Notes: generated by a model not told the origin, from the letters alone. A DNA stretch of 64,000 nucleotides from Lepas anatifera (GCA_034440635.1 JAOTON010000900.1:1-64000); one strand, 5' to 3'. Shown: positions 10,794-22,607, counted from the first letter of the stretch. Numbers and translations: made by a program.

Positions 10794-12855
10794 CCCCACC
10801 GGGGGTCCGGCGCCACCTTCGCCCCACCGGGGGGCCATCGATGGCCCCCCTCTAACTCCGAAAATATGGGCGTTAGCGTAAATCTGCAAAGTGCAATAGA
10901 AAGCTCGCGTGAATTCAGTAAGAAATTACTTCGCATGTTTTAGTGCTCAGGTCAATGGTTTGACCTCCAGAGGTCAAATTAGGTCAAGATCGGCTATTTT
11001 CACTCAAATATGCAATGATTAACCCTCGCCCCACCGGGGGGGCCATCGATGGCCCCCCTAAGGTTTTTCCGGGATAGCAGAAAAACGACGAGGCGCAGCA
11101 CCGCGGTTGAGGGCTCTACCTCTCACTGCATCATTTTCCCATCATCCCTGAAATTTTTTACCCCGGGTCACCCAAGGTCAGATCACCAGATGAGGTCAAC
11201 CAAGGTCACCTCACTTCACCTTTAGAGCTCTGTAAGAGCTACATTTCGAAGTCGATCGATTTGGAAACTTCCTACACTTCATGACCTCTCTAGGGTCTAC
11301 AAGGTGTATATCCGGGATTTTTTCGATTTCGTGCCCTGAGGTCAGGTCACGAGGCGAACTCTCCCATTGGAAAAGCATGGGGAAAAGCTATTTCATGATA
11401 TAGAAGCCACAAAAATGATTGCAGATACTCAGACTGCTCAGAACAACGTTTTTGGACACCCTTTCACGGATCCCGGGGGTCATATTTGCCCTTTGACTTT
11501 TCCAAGGTCATCCAAGGTCACCAGAGGTCAAAAACAGTATTTTGACAATAACTTTTGACCTAATTCAGCTAGAGCGGTGAAACAAACACCATCGTGTTTG
11601 TCTCGTCACTGGCTTTCATTTGATATACGGCAAGGTCACTTTGTGACCTTTCGTGACCTCAGGTCATATTAGGTCACGAGGTGACCTCTGGCGGTCAAAC
11701 CACTGGCGGGAGGTCTTTACGTTCCACATAGCGGAAAAGTACTGGCAATTTGCTATCAAATTTACTTTACCAGGCCTCAATAGCTCTAATGACATAAGAC
11801 TTATGCCCAGTTTGCTTAATCATTGCATATTTGAGTGAAAATAGCCGATCTTGACCTAATTTGACCTCTGGAGGTCAAACCATTGACCTGAGCACTAAAA
11901 CATGCGAAGTAATTTCTTACTGAATTCACGCGAGCTTTCTATTGCACTTTGCAGATTTGCGCTAACGCCCATATTTTCGGAGTTAGAGGGGGGCCATCGA
12001 TGGCCCCCGGTGGGGCGAAGGTGGCGCCGGACCCCCGGTGGGGCGCGGGTTAAGCCAACTGGGCATAACTCTTATGTCATTAGAGCTATTGAGGCCTGGT
12101 AAAGTACATTTGATAGCAAATTGCCAGTACTTTTTCCGCTATGTGGAACGTAAAGACCTCCCGCCAGTGGTTTGACCGCCAGAGGTCACCTCGTGACCTA
12201 ATATGACCTGAGGTCACGAAAGGTCAAAAAGTGACCTTGCCGTATATCAAATGAAAGCCAGTGACAAGACAAACACGATGGTGTTTGTTTCACCGCTCTA
12301 GCTCAATTAGGTCAAACGTTATTGTCAAAATACTGTTTTTGACCTCTGGTGACCTTGGATGACCTTGGAAAAGTCAAAGGGCAAATATGACCCCTGGGAT
12401 TTGTGAAAGGGTGTCCAAAAACGTTGTTCTGAGCAGTCTGAGTATTTGCAATCATTTTTGTGGCTTTTATATAATGAAATAGCTTTTCCCCATGCTTTTC
12501 CAATGGGAGAGGTCGCCTCGTGACCTGACCTCAGGGCACAAAATCGAAAATCCCGGATATACACCTTGTAGACCCTGGAGGGGGTCATGAAGTGTAGGAA
12601 GTCTCAAATCGATCGACTTTGAAATGTAGCTCTTAGAGTGAAGTGAGCTCTAAAGGTGAAGTGAGGTGACCTTGGTTGACGTCGTCTGGTGACCTGACCT
12701 TGGGTGACCCGGGGTAAAAATTTCAGGGATGATGGGAAAATGATGCAGTGAGAGGTAGAGCCCTCAACCGCGGTGCTGCGCCTCGTCGTTTTTCTGCTAT
12801 CCCGGAAAAACCTTAGGGGGGGCCATCGATGGCCCACCGGTGGGGCGAGGGTTAA
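10794..12855 (+). mobile_element. TTAA MITE, family 1, copy 2, split by a nested copy
   Basis: The left part 10794-11032 and the right part 12054-12855 together form one full-length family 1 element. The break is at an internal TTAA where copy 3 has inserted. Outer TTAA tetramers are at 10794-10797 and 12852-12855. A short local duplication (TCTTAGAGTGAAGTGAGCTC area, about 12632-12665) distinguishes it from the other copies. Confidence 0.85.
11029..12053 (-). mobile_element. TTAA MITE, family 1, copy 3 (nested)
   Basis: A full-length minus-orientation copy inserted in copy 2. The host reads AATGATTAA before the insert and continues TTAAGC(A/C)AACTGGGC after it, so the four bases TTAA are duplicated exactly and nothing else changed. 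This defines the element ends and its target preference. Confidence 0.9.
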
Positions 12856-13504
12856 TACATCCCTTTCTTTCATTGCTAAACTTCACCCCTCCCCCCCGCT
12901 CTTCCTGGCAGTCTGAGCAGACCTCTGTCCAATACATCCCTTTCTCCCATTGCTAACTTCACCGCCCCCCGCCCGTCCTGGCACTCTGAGCATGCCTGTT
13001 TAATACATCCCTTTCTCCCTTTGCTGAGTTCACCCCCTCCCCGCCATTCCTGGCAGTCTGAGCACGCCTATGTTCAATACATCCCTTTCTTTCTTGCTAA
13101 CTTCACCCCCCGCCTCCTGGCAGTCTGAGCACGCCTCTGTTCAATACATCCCTTTCCCAGCACCATGTATGTCTCTGTGCAACACATCCCCACCATGGCA
13201 GTCTCCAGCGCGCCTCGTACAATACTTCCCCACCATGGCAGGCTGAGCACGCCTCTGTACTATACACCATCTTGCCAGCAGTCTCCTGGTTACGTCTTTA
13301 CCCACCTTAACCCCTCCCCCACAACAGTCTGAGCACGCCTCTGTAAAATGCATCGCCTGGCAGCATTCTCCTAAGCATGCCTTTGCTCCTGGAATGAGGA
13401 TTATTTCCATCTTGGGTTATTTGGAACGGAAGTTGGGTTATTTCCTGCTATTTCTAGATCTTGGGATATTTTGGGAAAAGGCCAGAGAGCGGAGACGTCT
13501 ACCA

Positions 13505-14895
13505 GATGATTACCGAAGTTTTTTGGTCTGAAGAGCTACCATTACTAGCCCCCTCAGCAATCAGCAAGCGCAGACCACCGGATGTGACGTCACACATCTT
13601 AGCATATAACGTGAGAAAATTTAATGATTAAATGTCCAATTTTTTTCAAAAAGAGGCCCAGAATTGAAAATAAAATTTTATTAACTGCATTTAGGATCAC
13701 CTTGATTATCGTGGTATTCTCACAAATTCGCAAGCGGGAAGTGTCATTAGCAGCAGTTTAACATACGGCTCAATGGTGAAGGAATTCCTCTACGCTTGTG
13801 TGACGTCACTCGGACGGGGAGAAATCCCTCTTGAATGTACCTTTAAGTAAAGCTATCTTGTACCATTACAGCCAAAACCTGTACCTCATGACCGACCTAT
13901 GGCCTGAGGACTTGAATTGTGTACATATTTCATGTGGGTCATTTGAATATTTATTTAACCTCAACCACATTGAAATATTTGTTCAAGTAGGTATATGCGT
14001 CACATGTGCAGTATATGATGCCCATTTCTGCATGTAAACTGAAATTAAAATCAGTAGCAGGCCAAGTTTGAATGGAATAAACAGTGAAGACAAGTGCAGG
14101 TAAGGGAATATACCTACTTCTGTCTTTTGTGTAATTTTCAGGTAGGTACCTGTGCATTGAGGCTGTTCCCATATCCTTGATGAAAAAACCGTGTGTTATA
14201 GGGGTTATAGGGTATGTATGGTTATAGGGTAAGAAATTATGCTAAACCTTTTAATATCGTTTACTGATAATCTTATCTGTGGACAACAAATTCAATCATT
14301 TCCCCTGCTAAATACTTCACCAAATTCACCTATCCTGCCCATTTTCTTAGCTGTAGAGACCAATTCAGTATTGCTGCATTCTTACTGGGAGTCAAATATA
14401 AAGTAATTTTTGCAGGCTTGTCATGATGGGTAGAGAATGATTTGAGCCCCATAGCCAAATTGCAATATCTATCTGACTGCCGATCCACTTCAAGGGCTAT
14501 TTTCTTAGATTTATAGAAGTGCTGATAAATTAGGTTAATTTACAGAATAAGGTGAGCAATCACTGACAACTAAGAACGTTGTCTCATTCGAATGATTGCA
14601 GCACGCCCTACAAAATTTCCAACAACATTTTTTCCGCCGAGCTACCGTTTCCAAAATATTCAATAATATTTCTTCCATAAGGCACACCACACAACACTGC
14701 GGACCAAGTGCGAATAACTGCTGGAAATGCGTCACAATCGTAGCACGAGCAGGGGCAGGCTGTAGTTATCCAAAAGTCAACCGATGACACTAGTTAATAA
14801 AACCTCTAGAAAACCTTCAAAAAGCTCTGTCACTCGTACAGAAGGAACGGAACAAAACGGAATGAACAAAACAAAGCCGGCGCATCCACTCCAGA
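13505..14895. other. no gene seen
   Basis: AT-rich sequence with no coherent open frame or repeat that I can name. TGACGTCA occurs near 13590 and 13802. Confidence 0.5.
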
Positions 14896-15192
14896 CCTGA
14901 CCTGACCTGACCTGACCTGACCTGACCTGACCTGACCTGACCTAACCTAACCTAACCTAACCTAACCTAACCTAACCTAACCTAACCTAACCTAACCTAA
15001 CCTAACCTAACCTAACCTGACCTGACCTAACCTAACCTAACCTAACCTAACCTAACCTAACCTAACCTAACCTAACCTAACCTAACCTAACCTAACCTAA
15101 CCTAACCTAACCTAACCTAACCTAACCTAACCTAACCTAACCTAACCGAACTTAACCTTACCTAACCTAACTTAACCTTACCTAACTTAACC
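14896..15192. repeat. interstitial telomere-type repeat (CCTAA)n
   Basis: About ten CCTGA pentamers lead into some forty CCTAA pentamers, with a short CCTGA interruption near 15016 and decay (CCTTA, CTTAA) after 15140. TTAGG on the complementary strand is the common arthropod telomere repeat. Position inside the window with unique sequence on both sides makes it interstitial. Confidence 0.9.
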
Positions 15193-18100
15193 TGCTTCGC
15201 TCGCATCAGAAATCGCCTGATAATATTTTATTTCGCAACTATCACATCCATCCGCCATTGTACAAACTGACGAGCGTCGTTGCGTTATGTAGAGGTTTTT
15301 TTTATTTTGGAGTGTTTTATCCCTCTTATCCTGGCATGGTATCTGGCATCTTTAATAAACAGTAGCGTTGCTGTGCTGTGTGGTGTTGGTGTCGTGCGCG
15401 ACATTTCTGTGGTAGTGTAGTGGTAATATAGGAGGGAAATTCGATGGGAGAAAATTATTTGCGGAAGAAATGGTTGCTAAATTCGTTTTCAGCACATAAG
15501 ATTGTGTCTTAAAATGGCCATTAGAATATGGTACGCAATTGCTCACCTTATTCTGTAATTAAACCATAAATTATCACATCAAGGAGTCAATGACTCCATT
15601 ATTATCCTGATTGTCTGTCCCATTCTGATCATATTTTGCTAATGGAGACCAAATTGTTTTGTTTTGACCTGAGCTTGAGGGGTGAATGAATGTGCTCTAA
15701 TTAGCTTTAGAGAGGTAATTAAAGCACATTCCCACCCGCCAGAAAGGCTGACCCTGATAAATCCACCATGTGGTGTGTCAGCCGTGGTGCATGGTCCTCT
15801 CTAATTCACCCCGCGCATATTATCTGTGGTCGCTTATGTGCAGTGCATTGTGGTGACTGGTGTGTTTCTTCAGATTCAAATTTGGGGCCCTGCGCCGGGG
15901 CGCTGGCGGGAGTTGTGGCGTGGTTTTGTGGGGGGGGGGTGAGCTCATGTTTTTGTTGTTTGTGAGTGTATGCTTTATGGATGATCTTACTGTCAATATA
16001 TGTGTATGGTATGAAATGAATAAACATTCATGACTTCAAATTAAGTTGAATAAAGTTATGACATTTCTGCCACTGGACTGCTGTTTTACATATCACAGTG
16101 TAAAAAGCTATCATGAGTTCTGTTCTGTCACCTTGTATGAAAGTGGATATCCAAGAAATTTGTGTTTTGTTGTTAAATAGAAATTTGGGGCTATTATGTG
16201 TGAACAATTTCAAACAGTAAATAATGTTGTCACATGTTCCCTATATGATCAAAGCAATGTAAAAACACTGCTTTCTGCACCAGTCCAGTTTCCCAAAAAG
16301 TGTGCAATGGGAAAAATACTTGCTACATGTCAGTGTGCAGGCCACATGCTGGGACTTCTGAGCAGCAGTGCTGCACTGAATTCAATGGCAGGGATGAATG
16401 AAACTGCTGTTCATCTACTATCTACATCCACTTCTTACATCTAAACTTACACATAATCTTCACTCACTAGGTACTTATTACTTACACCTACACCTACACC
16501 TACTACTTATACTACACACTATTTCCAGTATTTTTCTGGTGTTTGGACCACGGTTCCTATAGATACGGTTCGGACATGACAGCCAGCTGACTGCCTGATT
16601 TGGCAGCACGTTGAGGATATGGCAGTATTTTGAAGGCTTTTGTTCAAGATAACTTTAATTTACTAGCATAAGGTAAAATGCAGCATTTTGATTGGGTAAT
16701 TGAAACGTTTGAAACAGAATTCTGAAGGAATTAGCATGAAGTTCATCGTGGATTTTCCTTGTTATAAAAGCGCTTTAGAGACTAAAAGCTGCACTCAGAA
16801 GATAGCCTGATCAATTTTACATACCAAAAATAAAAAATATACCCTTAAGCACCACTTACATTTTCCCACTGGCCCGTGCCCCAAACCCCTGCAAACAGTC
16901 CCATTGGAATTACATGTTAAATTTTGCTGCCAAAAAACTGTTAGAACCAGAAGTGGAACCTTCAAAACCCCCAGAATTCTAGAGAAGTATCTCATGTCCG
17001 CCCCCTGGTTTGGACAGTATGAGCACAAACATCAACAAAATATTTTTGATGGGTTGAATTAAATTATTCTGCTGTGGTTAATTCTTTTAAATAAACACTC
17101 AGAAGTTCTTAGTGCAGTAATACCATATGGCAACACATTGCACATTGCTCAGCCCGTGCCATTAATTCCAAGTCACTGCTCCAGTTGAGGGCTAAAAGCT
17201 CCTCTCAAGTAGAACATTTTGAAATAAGCTTAGCATGCTTTAGCTCTTAATGTGGAAGTGTCTACATTTTTGTTAATGGGGGAGCCGTGCAGCGCCCGTG
17301 AGGTCTGCCTCTAAGTTAGCAGAGAAATTTACATACGACCCAGCCTGGTCCGGCGGTGCTAACGCTTTTGGCTAGCTTATTACTCTGCGAATAATTGACA
17401 TAGGTAAATGAAATTGACCCCATCAGGTAGCTGCATTAATTCAATTCAATTTGTCGAAATTGTAAGCTAGACCGTTGCAATACATACCAGGGGTGGGCGT
17501 TTCTATGAGGACTTGCAAGACCCTCTGAACAGATATTTTTGAGAGCTTCAATGCTTGAAAAACGAAATATTTGCAGGCGTTTTGGCGTAAGCTTAGTTAA
17601 AAACCCTATATTTCTGAAGAGTTGGTACACTATGCAGTTGCCAATGATAAATCTGAATAATCTGTTGGTTCAGAAAGTCCACGATTCAGTCCCGGGATTA
17701 AGATTCCGGGAATAGTGCATTCCCGGGAGCGGCATCGCGGAATCCCGGGATATACCAATTTCTAGAAATGTATATTTCCCAAGACACATCCGTTAAACTT
17801 CATGTCTTCCCCTCCTGTGGCCTGGGTTTGCACCAATGACAAAACAACGTGGAAGCGTTATCACCGTTTTCCTAGTGTTGCGACTGTATTGACTCTGTAT
17901 TGCTGCCGAATGTTTTGCGTGGTAATGTTGTGGTGTATACCAGCAGTGAGTACTATTTGTGGTTTCTTATTTACCGTGCAAATTGTGCCGCTGGGGTATC
18001 TGTCTGAAGTCTGTGCAGTTAGCAAGGATTATAAGGATTGTCTGATTATATAGACTTTAAAGCAACTCATTGGGAAAAGTTCCTTCGCGGATCAGACGGC

Positions 18101-19270
18101 CAAACGGCGACATGCAGCCTTTGTGATGAAGCTCTCTAGACTGCTGATGGATCTACGAAGGGCCTGCACGCCCATTTGTCATAAAGCATTACAGCCGCGC
18201 GGCTGGCTCCTCCCAAAGCAAAAGTCCCTGAAAGAGAGGTCAAGGGAACCAGAGTGCCTGTGAAAACACTTGACCATTTCTACCGATCGAGTTCTAATGA
18301 AGACCTTGACACAAGATTGAGGAATTTGAAGTTTATAATTTTTTTTATTTTGTTGCATGTTACCGAGTGTCCGTATTGCTTACGTTACTCGTGTTCCTCC
18401 GTTTAAGCAGTAATTTTCGGTATTTAGAAACTGCCGCTGCGCACCTGGCCGGGGTGTCGCGGGCTCCTTACCCTGTAACTTTGCCATAAGCAAAGATTTG
18501 AATGAATATTCACATACCTTGAGAGTAAACGAAACGCTGCCTAGGGCAGACGTGTTAAAAACAATAACCGCTAGGTGTTGAGCTTTCAGCCTGAACCTAG
18601 AAAATGTTGTCTTTTTATCTAATTTGGAACCATACATGTATTTGGACGAGCATCTTAGCTCCTGTCTTTTGTGTTAAACATATTGTTAGGGGCCTTTTCA
18701 ACTTTTACAGGTCTTAAGACAGAAGTTTTCGGATGTGGTTCTAAAATATTTTGTGTTAGCTCTTGACAGCTTACTCTCATAGCTTGTCCTTCAGTGCCTC
18801 CAAATCACTTCTGGGCTTGTGGCAATGGACATTACATCCAAACGTTTGGTGCGTTCGTAGAAACTGTGCTGTGCTGACTAGATACGAGTACGTATATGAT
18901 AGTTGGCAGGATTGTGTTTGATTGGAATTCGAGCAGTAAAGTGACAACGCCAGCAAGACATGATGCATTTCTTCCCAAACTGATGCTTGTCTCGTTCATG
19001 CCAGATTGAAGTACCCAAGGAAGAAGTAAGACTAATTTTACCCAATATGAAAACGTAGTTGGAATAATCCTCGAATCACGTGCGTGCTAGAAAAAAAACT
19101 TAGCTGGTTGTCGCTCTCCAGCCAAAACATCGGACTTCGAGGCGCTGTTATTAGATAAAGTTTACGGCCTCTGAGGTATTTGGCAACGCCTCTTTGTCGT
19201 TGTTTTCTTCATCAAATTTCGACGAAATCATTCAGTGTTGACCGCTTAACATTGGAGTTGAGCCTGTATG
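15193..19270. other. intergenic, nothing recognised
   Basis: I examined both strands and found no conserved protein, RNA gene or well-bounded repeat. A few CCCGGGAT inverted motifs occur at 17690-17755. Several open frames of 60-85 codons lack family features. Confidence 0.5.
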
Positions 19271-19274
19271 CGCT

Positions 19275-21299
19275 CTACTTTCTGGACTGCTTGGAGGCGA
19301 CGGAGGTGATGGAGGCGACGGTGATTTCCTTGTAGAGTGGATTGACCTGTTCCTGCGGCATCTCCACGATCGGCCTGTTGGAGATCTCGGCCAGCACGTC
19401 CAGGAAGCCGAACTCCTTGAGGAACTCCAGGTAGCGCTGGCTACTGGGCGGCGGCTGTCCGTTGGGCCAGGCTCGCTGCAGGTACAGCGCACGCGTCATG
19501 TCGCCCGGAGGAGGCTTTTCCCACTGCTGTTCGTACAGTATGTAGTCGTCGACGCTGAGGAGCTGGCGCGCCGAGCCGGCGATCGTCTTGATGTGCTCCC
19601 AGTCGGTGATGCCCATGCGCGGCAGGTTAGAGGCTGTCACCAGACACAGCGTTCTCCCGCAGATGCCGTTGTTGAGCAGGGCCTCGGCGTACTGCGGCAG
19701 GCCCAGTCCGGTCAGCCAGCCGCGGATCTCACACTGGCCCCAGTCCAGGCAGCGCGCCAGCCGCAGGTCCGGCACGCCCATTCTGATGAGGTCGTCGACG
19801 GTCTTGTTGTGCCAGTCGCCGCGACAGGGTCGGTCGGCCGTCGGCGGCGGCGGCTCTGGCGTGGCCGGCGGCGCGCCGTCGCTCAGCTGCGGGGTCTCTG
19901 AGTAGGGTCGGAACCCCGCACTGGAGGTTCGAGTGGTCGCCCCTGTGAGAGCCACACCGGGCACCGGGACGCTGACCGCCACGTCTCCAGTGTCGGGCTG
20001 CGGGTGCATACCCTGCTCGACTTCAGCCTGTCCAACTGCGATCACCTCCTCTGCGATGAATTTGGCCATGTTGAGAACCTGCTTGTCGAGTACCGCGTCA
20101 TCTGGGGTTCCCTCTGCCATCATCACCACATCAGTGGTGGTACCAGAACCGGCTTGCACCACCATAGCCACTGCCTCGCCAGCCTTTCCGTCCTCCTCTC
20201 GCGTGGAGGACGTTATATGTCCGTCCTCTGCTGTGTCTGACGCTTCAATCACAGCCAGTACCACCTCCGCAGTGACCGTCTTGTCTTCGGCCTCAGTTCC
20301 GCCGGACTCGGCTAGCTGGGTGCTGTGGTCCTTACCCTCGGGTTCTTCTTGGTCCAGAGCCTTCTCCCTGGCTTCCCCATGGACGTCCCCATCGCTTCCT
20401 GGAATCTCTGAATCTCTAACAGATTCAGCGTTTACCTCATTTGTATTTCCATCGCCTTCTGGTTGTTCTTGGTCCTGATTTTCCTTGGATGCCCCATGGA
20501 CGTCTCCATCACTTGCTGGTGTTTCTGAGTCTTGGAGAGGCTTAGCGTTTACCTCATCAGTATTTCCATCGCCTTCTGGTTCTTCTTGATTCTGAGCGTC
20601 CTTGGCTGTCTCGTGGACGTCGGCATCACTTGCTGGTGTTTCTGAGTCTTTGATAGGCTCAGTGGTTGCCTCATTAGCATTTCCACCTCCTTCTGGTTCT
20701 TCTTTGTCCTGATCTTCCTTGGATGCCTCATGGACGTCGCTACCACTTGCTGGTGTTTCTGAGTCTTGGAGAGGCTTAGCGTTTACCTCATCTGTATTTC
20801 CATCGCCTTCTGGTTCTTCAGCGTTTACCTCATCAGTATTTCCACCGCCTTCTGGTGCTTCTTGATTCTGAGCTTCCTTGGCTGTATCGTGGACGTCGGC
20901 ATCACTTGCTGGGGTTTGCGGGTCTTTGATAGGCTCAGTGGTTACCTCATTAGCATTTCCATCGCCTTCTGGTTCCTCTGGTCCCTGAGCCTGTGGTTTG
21001 TCCGCCTCAGGCACGTCTCCGTCACCTCCAGCTGTTGCAGAGTCCTGGGACGGTTCAGCAGTTGTTGCATCCGTAACGTTTTCCTCGTCCTGCGGCGTCG
21101 CCGGGTCGGCGGTCTCCTCACGAGTGTCCTCTGGCGGCGGCTGGGTGTCGGGACCGTCCGCAGGCGGTTGGTCCTCCTTATCGTCGGGCGCTGCGGTCGG
21201 CTCGGCGGGAGGTGCTTCACTCGTCCCGCTGCTTGGTGCCTGTCCTTCTGGAGTCTCCGCTGGTGGAGACTCGCCTTCAGTGGCTTGGTCTTCGTCCAT
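19275..21299 (-). CDS. SAM-domain protein, SAMD15-like
   Basis: A single uninterrupted 674-codon frame starting at ATG 21299 (good context, GAAATGG). Residues 1-105 are acidic and Pro/Thr/Glu-rich. Residues about 107-325 are five 39-residue repeats plus one short 14-residue unit, each starting EEPEG or a variant and containing SETPASD and DVH. A low-complexity linker follows. Residues about 517-583 form a SAM domain: CEIRGWLTGLGLPQY, then NNGICGRTL, then LPRMGITDWEHI. The tail includes YLEFLKEFGFLDV. SAM domain plus this tail arrangement matches the SAMD15 family, which has little characterised function and is often linked to cilia or testis. The family call rests on the C-terminal third; the acidic repeats are species-specific. 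No intron is needed, which is unusual in this intron-rich region. Neighbouring ARF6 is divergently transcribed. Confidence 0.85.
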   Translation of the reverse strand: MDEDQATEGESPPAETPEGQAPSSGTSEAPPAEPTAAPDDKEDQPPADGPDTQPPPEDTREETADPATPQDEENVTDATTAEPSQDSATAGGDGDVPEADKPQAQGPEEPEGDGNANEVTTEPIKDPQTPASDADVHDTAKEAQNQEAPEGGGNTDEVNAEEPEGDGNTDEVNAKPLQDSETPASGSDVHEASKEDQDKEEPEGGGNANEATTEPIKDSETPASDADVHETAKDAQNQEEPEGDGNTDEVNAKPLQDSETPASDGDVHGASKENQDQEQPEGDGNTNEVNAESVRDSEIPGSDGDVHGEAREKALDQEEPEGKDHSTQLAESGGTEAEDKTVTAEVVLAVIEASDTAEDGHITSSTREEDGKAGEAVAMVVQAGSGTTTDVVMMAEGTPDDAVLDKQVLNMAKFIAEEVIAVGQAEVEQGMHPQPDTGDVAVSVPVPGVALTGATTRTSSAGFRPYSETPQLSDGAPPATPEPPPPTADRPCRGDWHNKTVDDLIRMGVPDLRLARCLDWGQCEIRGWLTGLGLPQYAEALLNNGICGRTLCLVTASNLPRMGITDWEHIKTIAGSARQLLSVDDYILYEQQWEKPPPGDMTRALYLQRAWPNGQPPPSSQRYLEFLKEFGFLDVLAEISNRPIVEMPQEQVNPLYKEITVASITSVASKQSRK
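20340..20985 (-). repeat. coding 117-bp tandem repeat in the SAMD15-like gene
   Basis: The DNA encoding residues about 107-325 repeats with a 117-bp (39-codon) period, the period being a multiple of three so the frame is kept. One unit is cut to 14 residues. Copies alternate between two subtypes (NTDEVNAKPLQ and NANEATTEPIK). Confidence 0.8.
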
Positions 21300-21816
21300 T
21301 TCTTATGCCAAACCGAAGAGAATGTATCTGGGGCTTGGTTTCCCTATTTTAAGGACATGCCGAAATGTTAAGGGTGCGCAGTCGGATACTATTTGCCGTT
21401 TTCACCGGTTTGCGGAAGGTACTCTACCACATGCTAGACCTGTATGCCCTAAGTAACTGTATTTTTTGCCAACATATTTATTCTCGGCCAATGAAAACGT
21501 GGCGTTAGCTGTCGGGGTCTCCTTTACGTGCCAAAATCCTGCCGGTGGAAGGCTTTGAAGTCCAGAATATTGGATTATCAACATAAAATGGCAGAAATAT
21601 GATCTGATTGCTAGGAAGTCTCTACTATTGTAGTTAAATATAAGCTTCTGTTAACCTTCGATTCTATGCTGAATGGCAGTCAACATTTTTCAAATGCTGA
21701 CTGCACATTTCATTAGAGCCCAGCTGCAGATTAATCATGCTTATACAATATTTGATGGATTTCGCAGTGCTTCACCGAGGGGCATGATTATAAGTCGATA
21801 AGTATTGTCATTTCTC

Positions 21817-22136
21817 CTCGAATCCTGGGTGGCAAATAAGTGTAATTGTATGTATATTTGGGCTCAACCCTTCATCAGAATCTTCAGGTAAGCAATAGAT
21901 GATCAGAAAAATTATGGTTCTCAGTGTGAGCCGTGACCTCGAATATAGATTGGTTTCTGCCATTTACTGAGGCTAGTGATTGGTTTCTGCCATTGACTGA
22001 GACTATTGATTGGAGGTCGCGGCTCACATTACGACCGTAATGTTCTGATCATCTATTACTTGCGTGAAGATTCTGATTAAGGGCTGCGGGCAGGGCCGAA
22101 TATATAATCAGACTTATTTTGCATCCAGGATTCGAG
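21817..22136. mobile_element. near-palindromic ~320-bp MITE
   Basis: The outer CTCGAATCCTGG at 21817 pairs with CCAGGATTCGAG ending at 22136. Inversion continues through CAAATAAGT, CATCAGAATCTTCA, CAATAGATGATCAGA and GTGAGCC(G)TGACCTC. The centre (about 21960-22010) has a short tandem of GATTGGTTTCTGCCATT. The whole element can fold on itself. I could not define a target duplication. Confidence 0.65.
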
Positions 22137-22500
22137 TATAGTGGTCAATTAAGAACTTATTAACGCTTATAGAGGAACTTCACCCGGTTTTGGGGACATC
22201 ATTTACTCCTTTCTGGAGAAACGGTCAACATTGTCGGCACGAGAAGATGTGAAAAGTATAATTTTATTCACTCGTTTGCATTTCCCGGACTTTGATTTTA
22301 GGTTAATTATCAGGGTCCAGTGAATAAATAATGGCAAGCACAGACTCAGTCTGCTGGACTGTTATTAAATCAGGGCCGGAGATCTTTTCTCGGTCTAGGG
22401 GGATCCTGGATGGGTCAACTTCGCACGGCAATGCAAACTCTGTGGGAGGCCTGAAGTTCAGGGAGGGGTTCTGATCCGTCCCCCTTCCCTCAAATCATCA

Positions 22501-22607
<107 letters not shown>

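Larger units (their letters stand above)
8142..13504. repeat. ~5.4 kb giant inverted repeat (foldback-like)
   Basis: GGTAGACGTCTCCGCTCTCT at 8142 recurs as its reverse complement ending at about 13504. Homology continues inward through TTCCAAAC/TAACCCAAGATGG, CATTCCAGGAGCAAAGGC and a field of ~70-bp subrepeats marked by GAACAGAGGCGTGCTCAG. The centre is near 10270, where GAAGTTGCTAGAAGTTGCTA faces its inverse across about 110 bp. hAT-type MITEs sit in mirror image at 9912-10167 and 10376-10641. TTAA-flanked MITEs interrupt both arms. Long inverted repeats made of short tandem subrepeats are the hallmark of Foldback/Galileo-type elements; no transposase is visible, so class membership is inference. 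Confidence 0.75.
10275..13504. repeat. right arm of the inverted repeat
   Basis: Mirror order from the centre: inner edge; hAT MITE 10376-10641; subrepeats 10642-10793; a TTAA MITE (10794-12855) that itself contains a second one (11029-12053); subrepeats 12856-13330; and the outer 170 bp. This arm is longer than the left one by about the size of the nested insertion. Confidence 0.7.

Noticed and set aside
17690..17760. Clustered CCCGGGAT palindromes as a protein-binding array
   Set aside because: Only a few imperfect copies with no regular spacing, so I cannot distinguish them from a decayed repeat.
19588..21456. Plus-strand open frames of 65-200 codons across the SAMD15-like gene
   Set aside because: Antisense shadows of one long minus-strand frame that has a clear SAM domain.
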